NCBI RefSeq assembly: GCF_022763245.1
Contig: NZ_JALEGV010000014.1
Span: 186,001-250,000, forward strand
Direction: 5' to 3'
Source: Oricola sp.
GTDB taxonomy: Bacteria; Pseudomonadota; Alphaproteobacteria; Rhizobiales; Rhizobiaceae
DNA: 64,000 nt
The translations under genes and the position numbers were made by a program. The notes under the pieces were generated by a model. That model saw only the letters and a list, made by a program, of their open reading frames with translations. It made no database searches and was not told where the DNA came from. This document shows positions 25,343 to 35,155 of the stretch, one piece after another. The first letter of the stretch is position 1. The number at the start of each line of letters is the position of its first letter.

Positions 25343-26572
25343 ATGGATATTGCCGGAGGAGTTGCGGGCGGGGCGCCCGTGCCGCAAGCGACGGGGCCGC
25401 ATTACGCGCCTTCGGCGCGCTGGGCCGTGTCGGCGGCGTTCTACGCCAACGGGTTCGTCGTCGGCCATTGGGCGCCGCGCATTCCCGTGCTGGCGGAAAG
25501 GCTGGAGATCACCGAATCCGTGCTTGGCGCGCTGGTGATCATGTTCGGCCTCGGCGCGCTGATCGCGCTTCTGACCGGGGCGGTGATCACGACGCGCTAC
25601 GGATCGGACCGGGTGATACGCTGGACCTCCTACATGCTGGCGCCGGGGCTGATCTTCATCGCGCTGTCGCCCAACGTGGCGGCCGCGGCGCTGACCATGC
25701 TGTGGCTCGGCACCTTCATGGGCGCGATGGACGGCGCCATGAACGCCAATGCGGTGAGCGTTGAAAAGGCGCGCGGCCGGGCGATCATGTCGTCGTGCCA
25801 CGCGTTCTGGAGCCTGGGCGGGCTGACCGGCGCGCCGCTCGGCGGCTGGATGCTGGCGCAGTTCGGCGAGGTCGGCCATTCGATCGGCGTCTTCGTGCTG
25901 ACCGGCATCATCGTCGTGGTCGCGCAGTTCTACTACATGTCCGACCGAAAGCTGCTCGCGGTCGCCGACGAGGCGAAACCGGGCGACGGCTGGTCGGTCG
26001 GCAAGGTCCTCGCCCTACTGCCGACGGGGCTCGGCATCTATCTGCTCGGCTTCTGCGCGTTCCTCTCCTTCGTGCCGGAAGGCGCCATTCTCGACTGGAG
26101 CGCGCTTTACCTCGCCAAGGATCACGAGGCGCCGGTGGCGATCGCGGGATATGCCTTCGCGGCGTTTTCCGGCACGATGGCGCTGGTGCGGTTCCTCGGC
26201 GACGGGTTGCGCGACCGGCTCGGCGACGGGCTGACCTTCTTCGTCTCGGCGCTGATCGCGGCGGTCGGCTTCGCGGTGGCGGGGCTCGCGCCGAGCCTGC
26301 CGATCGTGATCGCCGGCTTCCTGATCTGCGGGCTCGGACTGGCCAACATGGTGCCGATCATCTTCTCGGCCGGCGGTCGCTTTCCGGGCGTCGAGCCGGC
26401 CATCGGCATCGGCATCGTGACGGGGTTCGGCTATGCGGGCGTGCTGCTGGCGCCGGCGATCCTGGGCTTCGTCGCCGAGCGGTTCGGCCTTGCCGTCATC
26501 TTCGCGGGCTTCTCGGTCATTCTCGTCGCGACGGCGTTCCTGTCGCTCTCCCTGCGCACGCTCAGGCCGTGA
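25343..26572 (+). CDS. MFS transporter (YbjJ-like)
   Basis: The 409-residue protein has 12 predicted membrane segments. FYANGFVVGHWAPRIPVLAERLEI at the first helix and MDGAMNANAVSVEKARGR between helices 4 and 5 are typical of the YbjJ/fucose-permease-like branch of the major facilitator superfamily. The role could be export of a metabolite or uptake of a sugar. It ends the DeoR-VOC-MFS operon, and its stop overlaps the converging LysR gene by 11 bp. Substrate is not identifiable from sequence. Confidence 0.82.
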   Translation: MDIAGGVAGGAPVPQATGPHYAPSARWAVSAAFYANGFVVGHWAPRIPVLAERLEITESVLGALVIMFGLGALIALLTGAVITTRYGSDRVIRWTSYMLAPGLIFIALSPNVAAAALTMLWLGTFMGAMDGAMNANAVSVEKARGRAIMSSCHAFWSLGGLTGAPLGGWMLAQFGEVGHSIGVFVLTGIIVVVAQFYYMSDRKLLAVADEAKPGDGWSVGKVLALLPTGLGIYLLGFCAFLSFVPEGAILDWSALYLAKDHEAPVAIAGYAFAAFSGTMALVRFLGDGLRDRLGDGLTFFVSALIAAVGFAVAGLAPSLPIVIAGFLICGLGLANMVPIIFSAGGRFPGVEPAIGIGIVTGFGYAGVLLAPAILGFVAERFGLAVIFAGFSVILVATAFLSLSLRTLRP

Positions 26573-27467
26573 CGCCCGACAGCGGCAGGGCCGCCAGGCG
26601 CTGCGCCAAGAAATCATAGACCCGGCGCACGCGGGCGCTGTGTTTCAGTTCGCGGTGCGAGCAGAGCCAGTAGGGCAGGGGTTCGATGTCGAGCCAGGGG
26701 AGGACGCGCACGAGGTCCGGCGATTTCGCCGCGACGAAGCGCGGACCGAAGCCGATTCCCGCGCCGGCCTTGACCAGTTCCCAGTTGACGATCTGGTTGT
26801 CGACGCGGAAGCGGAATTGCGACCGGTCGAAGGTCAGCCCGAGGCGCGCCATGCCGCGTTCGATCAGGTCGTTGCGGTCGTAACCGATCAGGCGGTGAGA
26901 CGCCATGTCGGCGACGGTGTCGGGCGTGCCGTGGCGGTCGAGATAATCGCGCCGGGCATAGGCGCCCATGGCCATCTCGTTGACCTTGCGGGCGATGAGG
27001 TCGTTCTGCACCGGCCGGACCATGCGCACCGCGATGTCGGCGTCGCGGGCGAGCAGGTTCTGAACCGAGTTGGACGCGACCAGTTCGATCTCCAGCGCCG
27101 GCTCGGCCTCCTGCAGCGCGATCAGCACCTCCGGCAGGACGTAGTTCGACACGATCTCGGAGGCGGTGATGCGGATCGTGCCCGCCACCGCGGTCTCGCG
27201 TCCCGCGACGGTCATCGCCAGGGCGTCGGCGCCGGCCTGCATGGAGCGGGCCTCTTCGAGAAGGGCGAGCGCGTTTTGCGTGGGCGTCATGCCGGAGCGG
27301 CCGCGCTCGAACAGGACTAGCCCGGTCAGCGTCTCCAGCTCGTCGATGTGGCGGCCGAGCGTCGGCTGCGAGATGCCGGTCGACAGCGCCGCCCCCGACA
27401 GGCTGCCGGCGTCGAGCACGGCGAGAAAGCTCTTGATCAGGTTCCAGTCGAAATGCCGCATATCCAT
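26562..27467 (-). CDS. LysR-family transcriptional regulator
   Basis: The 301-residue protein has an N-terminal LysR helix-turn-helix (FLAVLDAGSLSGAALSTGISQPTLGRHIDELE) and a periplasmic-binding-protein-like effector domain. It is divergent from an NAD(P)-binding reductase gene, which it most likely regulates. The start codon lies inside a palindrome (27466-27479), so it may repress its own synthesis. The effector is not known. Confidence 0.9.
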   Translation of the reverse strand: MDMRHFDWNLIKSFLAVLDAGSLSGAALSTGISQPTLGRHIDELETLTGLVLFERGRSGMTPTQNALALLEEARSMQAGADALAMTVAGRETAVAGTIRITASEIVSNYVLPEVLIALQEAEPALEIELVASNSVQNLLARDADIAVRMVRPVQNDLIARKVNEMAMGAYARRDYLDRHGTPDTVADMASHRLIGYDRNDLIERGMARLGLTFDRSQFRFRVDNQIVNWELVKAGAGIGFGPRFVAAKSPDLVRVLPWLDIEPLPYWLCSHRELKHSARVRRVYDFLAQRLAALPLSGVTA

Positions 27468-27519
27468 TCAATCATGAATAGCATGGCTTCAATCTCATTC
27501 ATATTCATTCATCACTGAA
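27466..27519. promoter_or_regulatory. ATTCAT-rich divergent operator region
   Basis: ATTCAATCATGAAT (27466-27479) is a palindrome, and several ATTCAT repeats follow to 27513 before a closing TGAA (27516-27519). The repeats sit between the LysR start and the reductase gene, where LysR proteins bind T-N11-A type sites. Binding is inferred. Confidence 0.5.
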
Positions 27520-27563
27520 CGCCTTATCTCCTGGTCATTGCAACGAATGACCGGAGACGAACC

Positions 27564-28526
27564 ATGCAGACTGTAGCAATTCTCGGCGCCAGCGGGCGTA
27601 TCGGCGACGCGGCGGCGCGAGCCTTTCTCAAGGCCGGCTGGCGCGTGAAGGGCATCGCCCGCGGTGCGAAATCGGCGGCGCTCGCGCCGGGCGTGGAGGC
27701 CGTGACGGCGGATGCCCATGACCGCGCGGCACTGGTCAGCGCGTGTGCGGGCGTGGATGTCGTGCTGCATGCCCTGAACCCGACCTATGACGCATGGGCG
27801 GAGAACGTGGTTCCGCTGGCCGAAAACGTGCTGGCGGCGGCGCAGGCAGCGGGGGCGACCGTGATGATCCCCGGCAATGTCTACAATTACGGGACGGGCA
27901 TCGGCCTCGACATGACCGAGGGGTCGCCGGTCAACGGCGATACGGAAAAGGCCCGGCTGCGCATCGCGATGGAGGGGCTGTTCGAGCGGGCGGCAGAGGA
28001 GAAGGGCGTCCGCACGATCGTGATCCGGGCCGGGGATTTCTTCGGCGGCACGCGGCCGGAGAGCTGGCTCGACCTGATCATCCTGAAGGAATTGAAGAAG
28101 GACCGGTTCACCTGGCCGGGGCCGGGAGACATCGTGCACGCCTTTTCCTACCTGCCGGATCTCGCCGAGGCGTTCGTGCGCGTCGCCGAGAAGCGCGGGG
28201 ACTTGCCGGCCTTCTCCAGCTTCAACTTCCGTGGCTATGCGGTGACGGGCGAGGCGATGCAGGCGGCTGCGGAGACGGCGGCGGGCCGGAAGCTGAGGCG
28301 CGCCGGCGTGCCCTGGCCGATCCTGCGGACGATCGGCCTCTTCAACGGCGTCCTGCGCGAGGTGGTCAAGATGTCCTATCTGTGGCGCGTGCCGCATTCG
28401 CTGGACAATGCGAAGCTCGAAGCGCTGATCGGCGAGGAACCGCATCGCCCGCTCGACCGGGCGCTCGCGGAAGCGATCGCCGATCTGAGGCTCGACCGCG
28501 ACGACCCGACGGCGAAGGCCGCATGA
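27564..28526 (+). CDS. NAD-dependent epimerase/dehydratase family protein (atypical SDR)
   Basis: The 320-residue protein begins MQTVAILGASGRIGDAAARAFLKAG, a Rossmann nucleotide-binding motif of the extended or atypical short-chain dehydrogenases. MIPGNVYNYG replaces the usual YxxxK region, and a VIRAGDFFGG segment follows. Such proteins include isoflavone-reductase-like and NmrA-like members. A possible role is reduction of a small carbonyl compound under control of the divergent LysR protein. The substrate cannot be named. Confidence 0.8.
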   Translation: MQTVAILGASGRIGDAAARAFLKAGWRVKGIARGAKSAALAPGVEAVTADAHDRAALVSACAGVDVVLHALNPTYDAWAENVVPLAENVLAAAQAAGATVMIPGNVYNYGTGIGLDMTEGSPVNGDTEKARLRIAMEGLFERAAEEKGVRTIVIRAGDFFGGTRPESWLDLIILKELKKDRFTWPGPGDIVHAFSYLPDLAEAFVRVAEKRGDLPAFSSFNFRGYAVTGEAMQAAAETAAGRKLRRAGVPWPILRTIGLFNGVLREVVKMSYLWRVPHSLDNAKLEALIGEEPHRPLDRALAEAIADLRLDRDDPTAKAA

Positions 28527-28580
28527 CGAGACGCGGGGTCCGGCGGGCTTTCCCGCCGGCCCCGCAATCTTGCGCGGTGC

Positions 28581-29114
28581 CTACCAGGTCCGGCGCGGGC
28601 CGATGTCGATGTGGTAGAAGCCGGAACTGTAGCGCTTGTAGCCGCCCACTTCCTTCTGCTTCTTCAGGAAGGTCAGCAGCCCCTTGGTGCCGGCATGCAC
28701 GCGAAAATCGACCGCGGCGCATTTCAGATGCCAGGAGCTCTTCTTGCCGCCGACCTTGCGGTTGCGCGTCGCGCTGCGCACGGTGGAGTTGACGGTGATC
28801 GGGCCGTATTTCGCGGCCACGCGGTTGAGCACGGATTTCAGCCGCCCGGGCACGCATTTCGACGGGGCGTTGTAGTGGATGCGCTGGCCGCGCGGAACGG
28901 CGGCGAGCTGCAGGGCGTCCATGCCGTCGAAGGGCGAGGGATCGAGCAGGAGATGCGCATGCGCCTCGTCGGTGTCGAACACGGCGATGCGCCGCCAGGG
29001 ATTATCGCCGTTCAGGGGATTTTGTGCGGAAGCGGGAAAGGCAAGAAGCGTCGCCGACAAAGCGGCAGCCAACAGCGCCCGCGCTACGCGGCGCGCCAGT
29101 GTGGAGAAGATCAA
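28581..29114 (-). CDS. Secreted M15-type (DUF882/YcbK-like) peptidase-family protein
   Basis: The mature part shows the zinc-site pattern of the D-Ala-D-Ala carboxypeptidase-like M15 family: SSWHLKCAAVDFRV (H-x6-D) and GFYHIDIG (H-x-D). The N-terminus LARRVARALLAAALSATLLAFPASA is a signal peptide, so it acts in the periplasm, probably on peptidoglycan. I chose TTG 29114 (177 residues) because AGGA lies 8 nt upstream and the signal peptide starts there. A GTG at 29183 would add 23 residues encoded across a GC hairpin. It converges with the reductase gene. Confidence 0.78.
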   Translation of the reverse strand: MIFSTLARRVARALLAAALSATLLAFPASAQNPLNGDNPWRRIAVFDTDEAHAHLLLDPSPFDGMDALQLAAVPRGQRIHYNAPSKCVPGRLKSVLNRVAAKYGPITVNSTVRSATRNRKVGGKKSSWHLKCAAVDFRVHAGTKGLLTFLKKQKEVGGYKRYSSGFYHIDIGPRRTW

Positions 29115-29442
29115 TGTGTCGGTCCTGTTTGGGCGGCCCGCCTTGGCGGGCCTGACAAGATGCGACCGGCCTCCTCCCGACACCGGCCATGTTCGGGAGA
29201 CGCGCCTTTAGTCGGCATCGGCCAGGCTTTCAATTCACGCTTTGAAACATTCCGCAGCGGGATGCGTGATTAAAAACCGGGCAACTCCCCGGAATCTCCG
29301 CAAGCAAAGAAAGCCCTTGGTCTAATTTACCGCTGGACTCACATCGGTATAAACCGCAGACATCGCGGCGATACGGGCATGGAGAAGGCGGAGCGCCGGC
29401 CCGTTCGCGGCACAGTCAATATCGAATTCCGGGAGGGTATGC
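29115..29442. other. Intergenic region between the M15-type gene and acs
   Basis: GGCCCGCC/GGCGGGCC (29135-29142 and 29145-29152) is an 8-bp inverted repeat 20 bp upstream of the M15-type start, on its leader. The acs promoter must lie toward 29440; TATAAA at 29348-29353 is the only box-like element, with no clear -35. No gene seen. Confidence 0.4.
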
Positions 29443-31395
<1,953 letters not shown>

Positions 31396-31424
31396 GGCGC
31401 TCCCCTCCCGGTTGTGATCCCTCG

Positions 31425-31448
31425 CACAGGCGGCTTCGGCCGCCTGTG
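31425..31448 (+). terminator. Hairpin terminator after acsA
   Basis: CACAGGCGGC (31425-31434) pairs with GCCGCCTGTG (31439-31448) around a stable TTCG tetraloop. The following bases (GCATGTCTGTCT) contain few Ts in a row, so read-through into the next gene is possible. Confidence 0.6.
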
Positions 31449-31449
31449 G

Positions 31450-31521
31450 CATGTCTGTCTCCAAGCAAACCAACAGCGCCGCCGCGCTTGACGCGAGCGG
31501 CCACTCAAGGAGACAGACATG
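31450..31521 (+). promoter_or_regulatory. 13-nt inverted repeat covering the ribosome-binding site and start codon of the secreted-protein gene
   Basis: CATGTCTGTCTCC (31450-31462) is the exact reverse complement of GGAGACAGACATG (31509-31521). The second arm holds the Shine-Dalgarno GGAG and the ATG at 31519. Between them GCCGCCGCG (31478-31486) pairs with 31492-31501 as an inner 9-bp hairpin with one bulged A. An RNA transcribed through both arms would hide the start site. Confidence 0.7.
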
Positions 31522-31935
31522 AAACGGTTTTTCCTCACACTGATCGCCACCGCGGTTGCAACCAGCGCACTTGCCGGCGGCAATTTCCAGCAGGGCGGTT
31601 CCGGGCCGCTGAAGGTGGAATCCGCGATGCTGGCGATCAAGTCGCCGATCGTGAACGCCTGCCCGACCAACGCCACGATGAAGGCCTGGATCTACACCAA
31701 CAAGGCCGGCCCGGTCAGCTACATGATGATCCGCCACGGCCAGGGCGCCGGCCCGGTACAGGTGGTCACGGCCAAGAAGGTCAACGGCAAATATGTCGCC
31801 GAGATCTCGCGCACCCTCGCCATCCACAACAAGATCGACGCGAAATACCGCATCGCGGCGAAGGGTGCCGGCAACTACACCCTGTCCAACTGGGTGCCGC
31901 TGAAGGCGAAATGCTCGATCATGCTCGGCGGCTGA
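31519..31935 (+). CDS. Secreted protein of unknown function
   Basis: This 138-residue protein has a clear signal peptide (MKRFFLTLIATAVATSALA, cleavage before GGNFQQ). The mature chain of about 119 residues has two cysteines (NACPTN and AKCSIM) that could form a disulfide, and is basic. I do not recognise the family. GGAG sits 6 nt before the ATG but lies in the right arm of a 13-nt inverted repeat. It follows acsA without a visible promoter of its own, so expression may come from read-through. Confidence 0.8.
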   Translation: MKRFFLTLIATAVATSALAGGNFQQGGSGPLKVESAMLAIKSPIVNACPTNATMKAWIYTNKAGPVSYMMIRHGQGAGPVQVVTAKKVNGKYVAEISRTLAIHNKIDAKYRIAAKGAGNYTLSNWVPLKAKCSIMLGG

Positions 31936-32018
31936 GCACAGGGGTCAACGGCCGTTTTCAGGCCGGGACTTGTGCAATGCAGGAAATGGGGTCACACTCC
32001 GATTCGTCTTCAACAATC

Positions 32019-32033
32019 GAAAGGAGGTGATCC
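32019..32033 (+). promoter_or_regulatory. 15-nt Shine-Dalgarno fully complementary to the 16S rRNA 3' end
   Basis: GAAAGGAGGTGATCC is the exact complement of the alphaproteobacterial 16S tail GGATCACCTCCTTTC. Ordinary sites pair with 4-7 bases. The bases 3' of it do not continue the 16S antisense, so it is not an rRNA fragment. GGAGG ends 7 nt before ATG 32035. Confidence 0.85.
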
Positions 32034-32034
32034 G

Positions 32035-32100
32035 ATGTCGAGTGGTTCCAAGGTTCCGGGACGGTCTATGCGGGTCGCTCTCCGTCGGAGCAGCCTCTGA
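32035..32100 (+). CDS. 21-residue peptide in the structured RNA
   Basis: The ORF encodes a basic peptide beginning MSSGSKVPGRSMRVALRR and ending SSL. ATG 32035 is placed perfectly after the 15-nt Shine-Dalgarno, which is the main evidence that it is translated. The ORF overlaps the 5' arm of the closing stem and the first hairpin, so translating ribosomes would unfold the RNA. I do not recognise the peptide. It may be a leader peptide whose synthesis matters more than its sequence. Confidence 0.55.
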   Translation: MSSGSKVPGRSMRVALRRSSL

Positions 32101-32182
32101 CGGCGAGAAACGCCCTGTGTAACCGGATCGACATCTGACCGATGTCCTGGTCTGCCGACCGTCCGGTTCCCGGAATTGCGAA

Positions 32183-32207
32183 GGCCGCCCCTCGGGGCGG
32201 CCTTTTT
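32183..32207 (+). terminator. Rho-independent terminator of the structured RNA
   Basis: GGCCGCCC (32183-32190) pairs with GGGCGGCC (32195-32202) around CTCG, followed directly by TTTTT (32203-32207). The T-run is on the + strand, so it serves the RNA rather than the converging VWA gene. Confidence 0.9.
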
Positions 32208-32232
32208 CGTTGCGACGCCTTGCCGGGGCCGG

Positions 32233-33579
32233 TCAGTTGACCAGCCTGAGGCCCTTGATGTCGCGGGCAATCTCCAGGAACGCTTCCTCGAGGCTGTCCT
32301 CGTCGGTGGCGTTGTAATAGAGCGACTTGCCGTTCACCGAGGTCGCGCAGTTCTTCATCAGGCTTTCCGCCGCCGAACCCGCGTCGAAGGCGATCGAATA
32401 GACCTTCACGCCGTCATTCTTCATCGCGCTGCACAGGCCGAGCGCGTAGTCTTCCGAAAGGCTGCCGCCGGAATTGGTGCAGTAGTAGCCGTTCGATTCG
32501 AAGGTGTTGAACTCGCCGTCCGTCATGATGATCGCGTATTTGCTCACCCCCGGCTCGTCGAAATCCTCGGCGTCCGAGCCGTCCGGCCATGCCGAATTCC
32601 ATTTCGACGACAGCATGTAATAGGCCCAGCCGATGGCGATATGTCCGGCCGTGCAGCCGCTGGCGCTGAAGCTGTCGATCGTGCTTTCCAGCTTCGACTG
32701 GTTTGACGTGAGCGGAACGATCTCGGCGTTCGGGCAGTCATATTCCGACGAGCCGATCTTGGCAGACGACGTGGCGAAGGCGTCGGAGTATTTGTAGGTT
32801 CCCGTGCGTTCGCGGACACAGTCGGGATAGGTGGTCACGGTGGTGCAGACATAGTCGCCGCCGCCGCGGCCCCAGCGTCCGCGTCCGCCGGTCCACTCGC
32901 ACTCCTCCTCCGTGAGGCCAGTGGTCGCGATCTTGTCGATGACCGGCGCGGCGTTCACCGCTTCGGAATAGGGGACAAGGCCGACGCGGATCTTGTCGTC
33001 TTCGTCCACATCCTCGAAGAGCGTGTCCAACGCCAACGCGGCCGCGTCCTGGAGCGCCGAGAGCTTGGTCGGCGAGTACCAGCTGTTGCCGATCTTGTTG
33101 CCCATCGACCCGGTGATGTCGAGCGCCATGACGACCTCGATCTCGGTGTTGGAGAACTGCGCCTTGGAGACCGCGTCGACCCGGTGGTCGTCATAGCCGA
33201 CGATGCCGGCGAAGGTCATCGGCATCAGCGTGTGCGCCTTCACCTCCAGCGAGCGGGCCTTGGTGTCGACGTTGATCGCGTCGATCTCCACGTCGGCGGG
33301 CTTGAGCGTCCGGTTGTCGAGATTGGCGTCGAGATATTTGCGGACGGCCTCTTCGGCCTCGTCCATCGGAATGTCGCCGAGCGTCAGGCCCTGGGTCGTG
33401 GCGAGAACGGCGGCGTCGACGGCGAAGACCAGCTTGTTGTGGGTGGCGAACATGCGCGCCACGTCGATCGCCATCGCGGAGCCCATCAGCAGGGTGGTTC
33501 CGAGCGCGATGAACATGATGCCGAAATTCCCGCGCCTGTCGCGGGCGAAATCCTTGAGTCGATCCAACACGATGCGCAC
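32233..33579 (-). CDS. Tad/TadG-like pilus-associated protein with von Willebrand factor A domain
   Basis: The 448-residue protein starts with a TadE/TadG-like segment (RDRRGNFGIMFIALGTTLLMGSAMAIDVARM) containing one membrane helix. A VWA domain follows, with the MIDAS metal motif DITGSMG near residue 154, GLVPYSEAVN, and IIMTDGEFNTFESN. Most of the chain would be periplasmic or surface exposed. A Gly/Arg/Trp-rich insert (GGRGRWGRGGGDY) and eight or so cysteines lie inside the VWA domain. The start is GTG 33579 after AAGGAGA. No other tad genes are in the window. Confidence 0.85.
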   Translation of the reverse strand: MRIVLDRLKDFARDRRGNFGIMFIALGTTLLMGSAMAIDVARMFATHNKLVFAVDAAVLATTQGLTLGDIPMDEAEEAVRKYLDANLDNRTLKPADVEIDAINVDTKARSLEVKAHTLMPMTFAGIVGYDDHRVDAVSKAQFSNTEIEVVMALDITGSMGNKIGNSWYSPTKLSALQDAAALALDTLFEDVDEDDKIRVGLVPYSEAVNAAPVIDKIATTGLTEEECEWTGGRGRWGRGGGDYVCTTVTTYPDCVRERTGTYKYSDAFATSSAKIGSSEYDCPNAEIVPLTSNQSKLESTIDSFSASGCTAGHIAIGWAYYMLSSKWNSAWPDGSDAEDFDEPGVSKYAIIMTDGEFNTFESNGYYCTNSGGSLSEDYALGLCSAMKNDGVKVYSIAFDAGSAAESLMKNCATSVNGKSLYYNATDEDSLEEAFLEIARDIKGLRLVN

Positions 33580-33796
33580 GAATGTCTCCTTGGCGGCTTG
33601 GCTCGCGGTCTGCGATGCGGAGATGATGCCGCTCCTGGGCGCACGCTAGTGTCAACTTCTTGTCGGACGGCTAATTGACGCCCGCGCAGGGGGTCGAATT
33701 ACGAAACGCCCCCAACAAAGCGTAAACACACTCGGACAAATGCGGTGCAAGTCGAATTCGGTTGGCGCGGATCGGTTCTACGCGGCCAGGAGGGCG

Positions 33797-34048
33797 TCAG
33801 AAATCGACGGCGATGCCTTTGACTTCCCAGTCGCCGTAGCGGGCCGGATCCTTACCGCCGCGCCCGCCGACTTCGCGGCTGCGCTCCCGTTCGGCGGCGT
33901 CCAGCGCCTCGCGCCGTGCTGTCGCCTCGGCAAGGGCGCGCCTAGCCGCCGGCGGAAGATCCTCGACGCGCTTTTCATGTGCCTCATTCGCGGCGGCGCC
34001 GTCCGTGGAATCAAGCGTGGCCGCTTCGGTTTCTCGCTGGTCGTTCAT
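33797..34048 (-). CDS. DUF1674 (SDHAF4-like) protein
   Basis: The 83-residue protein ends in the family signature [21 protein letters not shown], which is shared with the mitochondrial succinate dehydrogenase assembly factor SDHAF4. Bacterial members are proposed to help insert flavin into the succinate dehydrogenase flavoprotein. The N-terminal half is acidic and disordered-looking. I chose ATG 34048, after which the family-like sequence begins; the ribosome-binding site is weak. It is divergent from htpX. Confidence 0.85.
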   Translation of the reverse strand: MNDQRETEAATLDSTDGAAANEAHEKRVEDLPPAARRALAEATARREALDAAERERSREVGGRGGKDPARYGDWEVKGIAVDF

Positions 34049-34081
34049 GGGCCCGGTCTTGTCGATGCGGCGGTCTCGTGG

Positions 34082-34110
34082 TTGAAAACGCCGTGTTGCG
34101 CACACACTAT
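34082..34110 (+). promoter_or_regulatory. Candidate promoter of htpX (RpoH-like or sigma-70)
   Basis: TTGAAA (34082-34087) and CACTAT (34105-34110) are 17 bp apart. The TTGAAA half agrees with alphaproteobacterial RpoH promoters, and htpX is commonly heat induced. The downstream leader can form a GGCG-TTCGC/GCGAA-CGCC stem (34115-34140). Confidence 0.35.
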
Positions 34111-34162
34111 TATAGGCGTTCGCGGCGCGAATCCAACGCCCGCCCCTTGTGGAGACAGCTTC

Positions 34163-35155
34163 ATGAACATGATGAAAACGGCCATGCTGATCGCTTTCAT
34201 GACGGCGCTGTTCATGGGCGTCGGCTATCTGATCGGCGGCACGGGCGGCATGATGATCGCCTTCGTCATCGCCCTGGCGATGAACGCCTTTTCCTACTGG
34301 AATTCCGACAAGATGGTGCTGCGCATGCACAACGCCGTGGAGGTCGATCGCAAGAACGCGCCGGAATATTACGGCATCGTCGAGGCGCTCGCCGGACGCG
34401 CCGGCCTGCCGATGCCGAAGGTCTATCTGATCGAATCCGACCAGCCCAACGCGTTCGCCACCGGACGCAACCCCGAAAACGCCGCCGTTGCGGCGACGAC
34501 GGGGCTGTTGCATCGGCTCAGCCGCGAGGAGGTCGCCGGCGTGATGGCGCATGAGCTGGCGCATGTCCAGAACCGCGACACCCTGACCATGACGGTGACC
34601 GCGACGCTGGCCGGCGCGATCTCGATGCTCGGCAATTTCGCCTTCTTCTTCGGCGGTTCGCGCGACAACAACAATCCGTTCGGCTTCATCGGCGTGCTGG
34701 TGGCGATGATCGTCGCGCCGTTCGCGGCGATGATCGTGCAGATGGCGATCAGCCGGACGCGCGAATATTCCGCCGACCGGCGCGGCGCGGAAATCTGCGG
34801 CAATCCGGAATGGCTGGCGAGCGCGCTGAAGAAGATCGCCATCGCCGCCGGGCGGACCGTCAATGTCGCCGCCGAGCGCAATCCGGCCACGGCGCACATG
34901 TTCATCATCAATCCCTTGAACGGCGAGCGTGCCGACAGCCTGTTCTCCACCCATCCGGACACGGAAAACCGCATCCGCGCGCTGATGGCGATGGCCGCCG
35001 AAATGGACGCGCCCGCCGCGCCGCCCGTTCCGCAGCCGAAGGCCGAACCGGCGCGACCGGCGCAAGCGGAGAAACCGGCGCGGTCCGGCTCGTCCGGCAT
35101 TCCGAAGACCGGACCCAAATGGGGACGCGGAGACGACAAGGGCCCGTGGGGTTGA
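34163..35155 (+). CDS. htpX: Membrane-bound zinc protease HtpX
   Basis: The 330-residue M48 protease has two N-terminal membrane helices, the zinc site HELAH (His130, Glu131, His134) and a later membrane pair. The third ligand Glu lies in [12 protein letters not shown]. HtpX degrades misfolded inner-membrane proteins together with FtsH. The C-terminal 50 residues ([18 protein letters not shown] region) are proline/alanine-rich and longer than in E. coli. The frame is open further upstream but ATG 34163 starts the canonical sequence. It overlaps rsmB by 4 nt. Confidence 0.95.
   Translation: MNMMKTAMLIAFMTALFMGVGYLIGGTGGMMIAFVIALAMNAFSYWNSDKMVLRMHNAVEVDRKNAPEYYGIVEALAGRAGLPMPKVYLIESDQPNAFATGRNPENAAVAATTGLLHRLSREEVAGVMAHELAHVQNRDTLTMTVTATLAGAISMLGNFAFFFGGSRDNNNPFGFIGVLVAMIVAPFAAMIVQMAISRTREYSADRRGAEICGNPEWLASALKKIAIAAGRTVNVAAERNPATAHMFIINPLNGERADSLFSTHPDTENRIRALMAMAAEMDAPAAPPVPQPKAEPARPAQAEKPARSGSSGIPKTGPKWGRGDDKGPWG

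Larger units (their letters stand above)
32019..32207 (+). ncRNA. Candidate structured RNA with an embedded 21-codon ORF and its own terminator
   Basis: A closing stem pairs TTCCGGGACGGTC (32054-32066) with GACCGTC (32157-32163) and CCGGAA (32170-32175), leaving a 6-nt bulge. Inside it lie three hairpins: GCT-CTCC/GGAG-AGC (32077-32094), GGCG/CGCC (32102-32114) and GACATC/GATGTC (32130-32146). A Rho-independent terminator ends it. The 5' part has an extreme Shine-Dalgarno and a short ORF. No gene follows on this strand, so it is not a leader of a downstream gene. The 5' end is not defined. It could be a dual-function small RNA. Confidence 0.6.

Noticed and set aside
32019-32033. Possible antisense fragment of a 16S rRNA gene
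   Set aside because: Only the last 15 bases match; the neighbouring bases do not continue the 16S complement.
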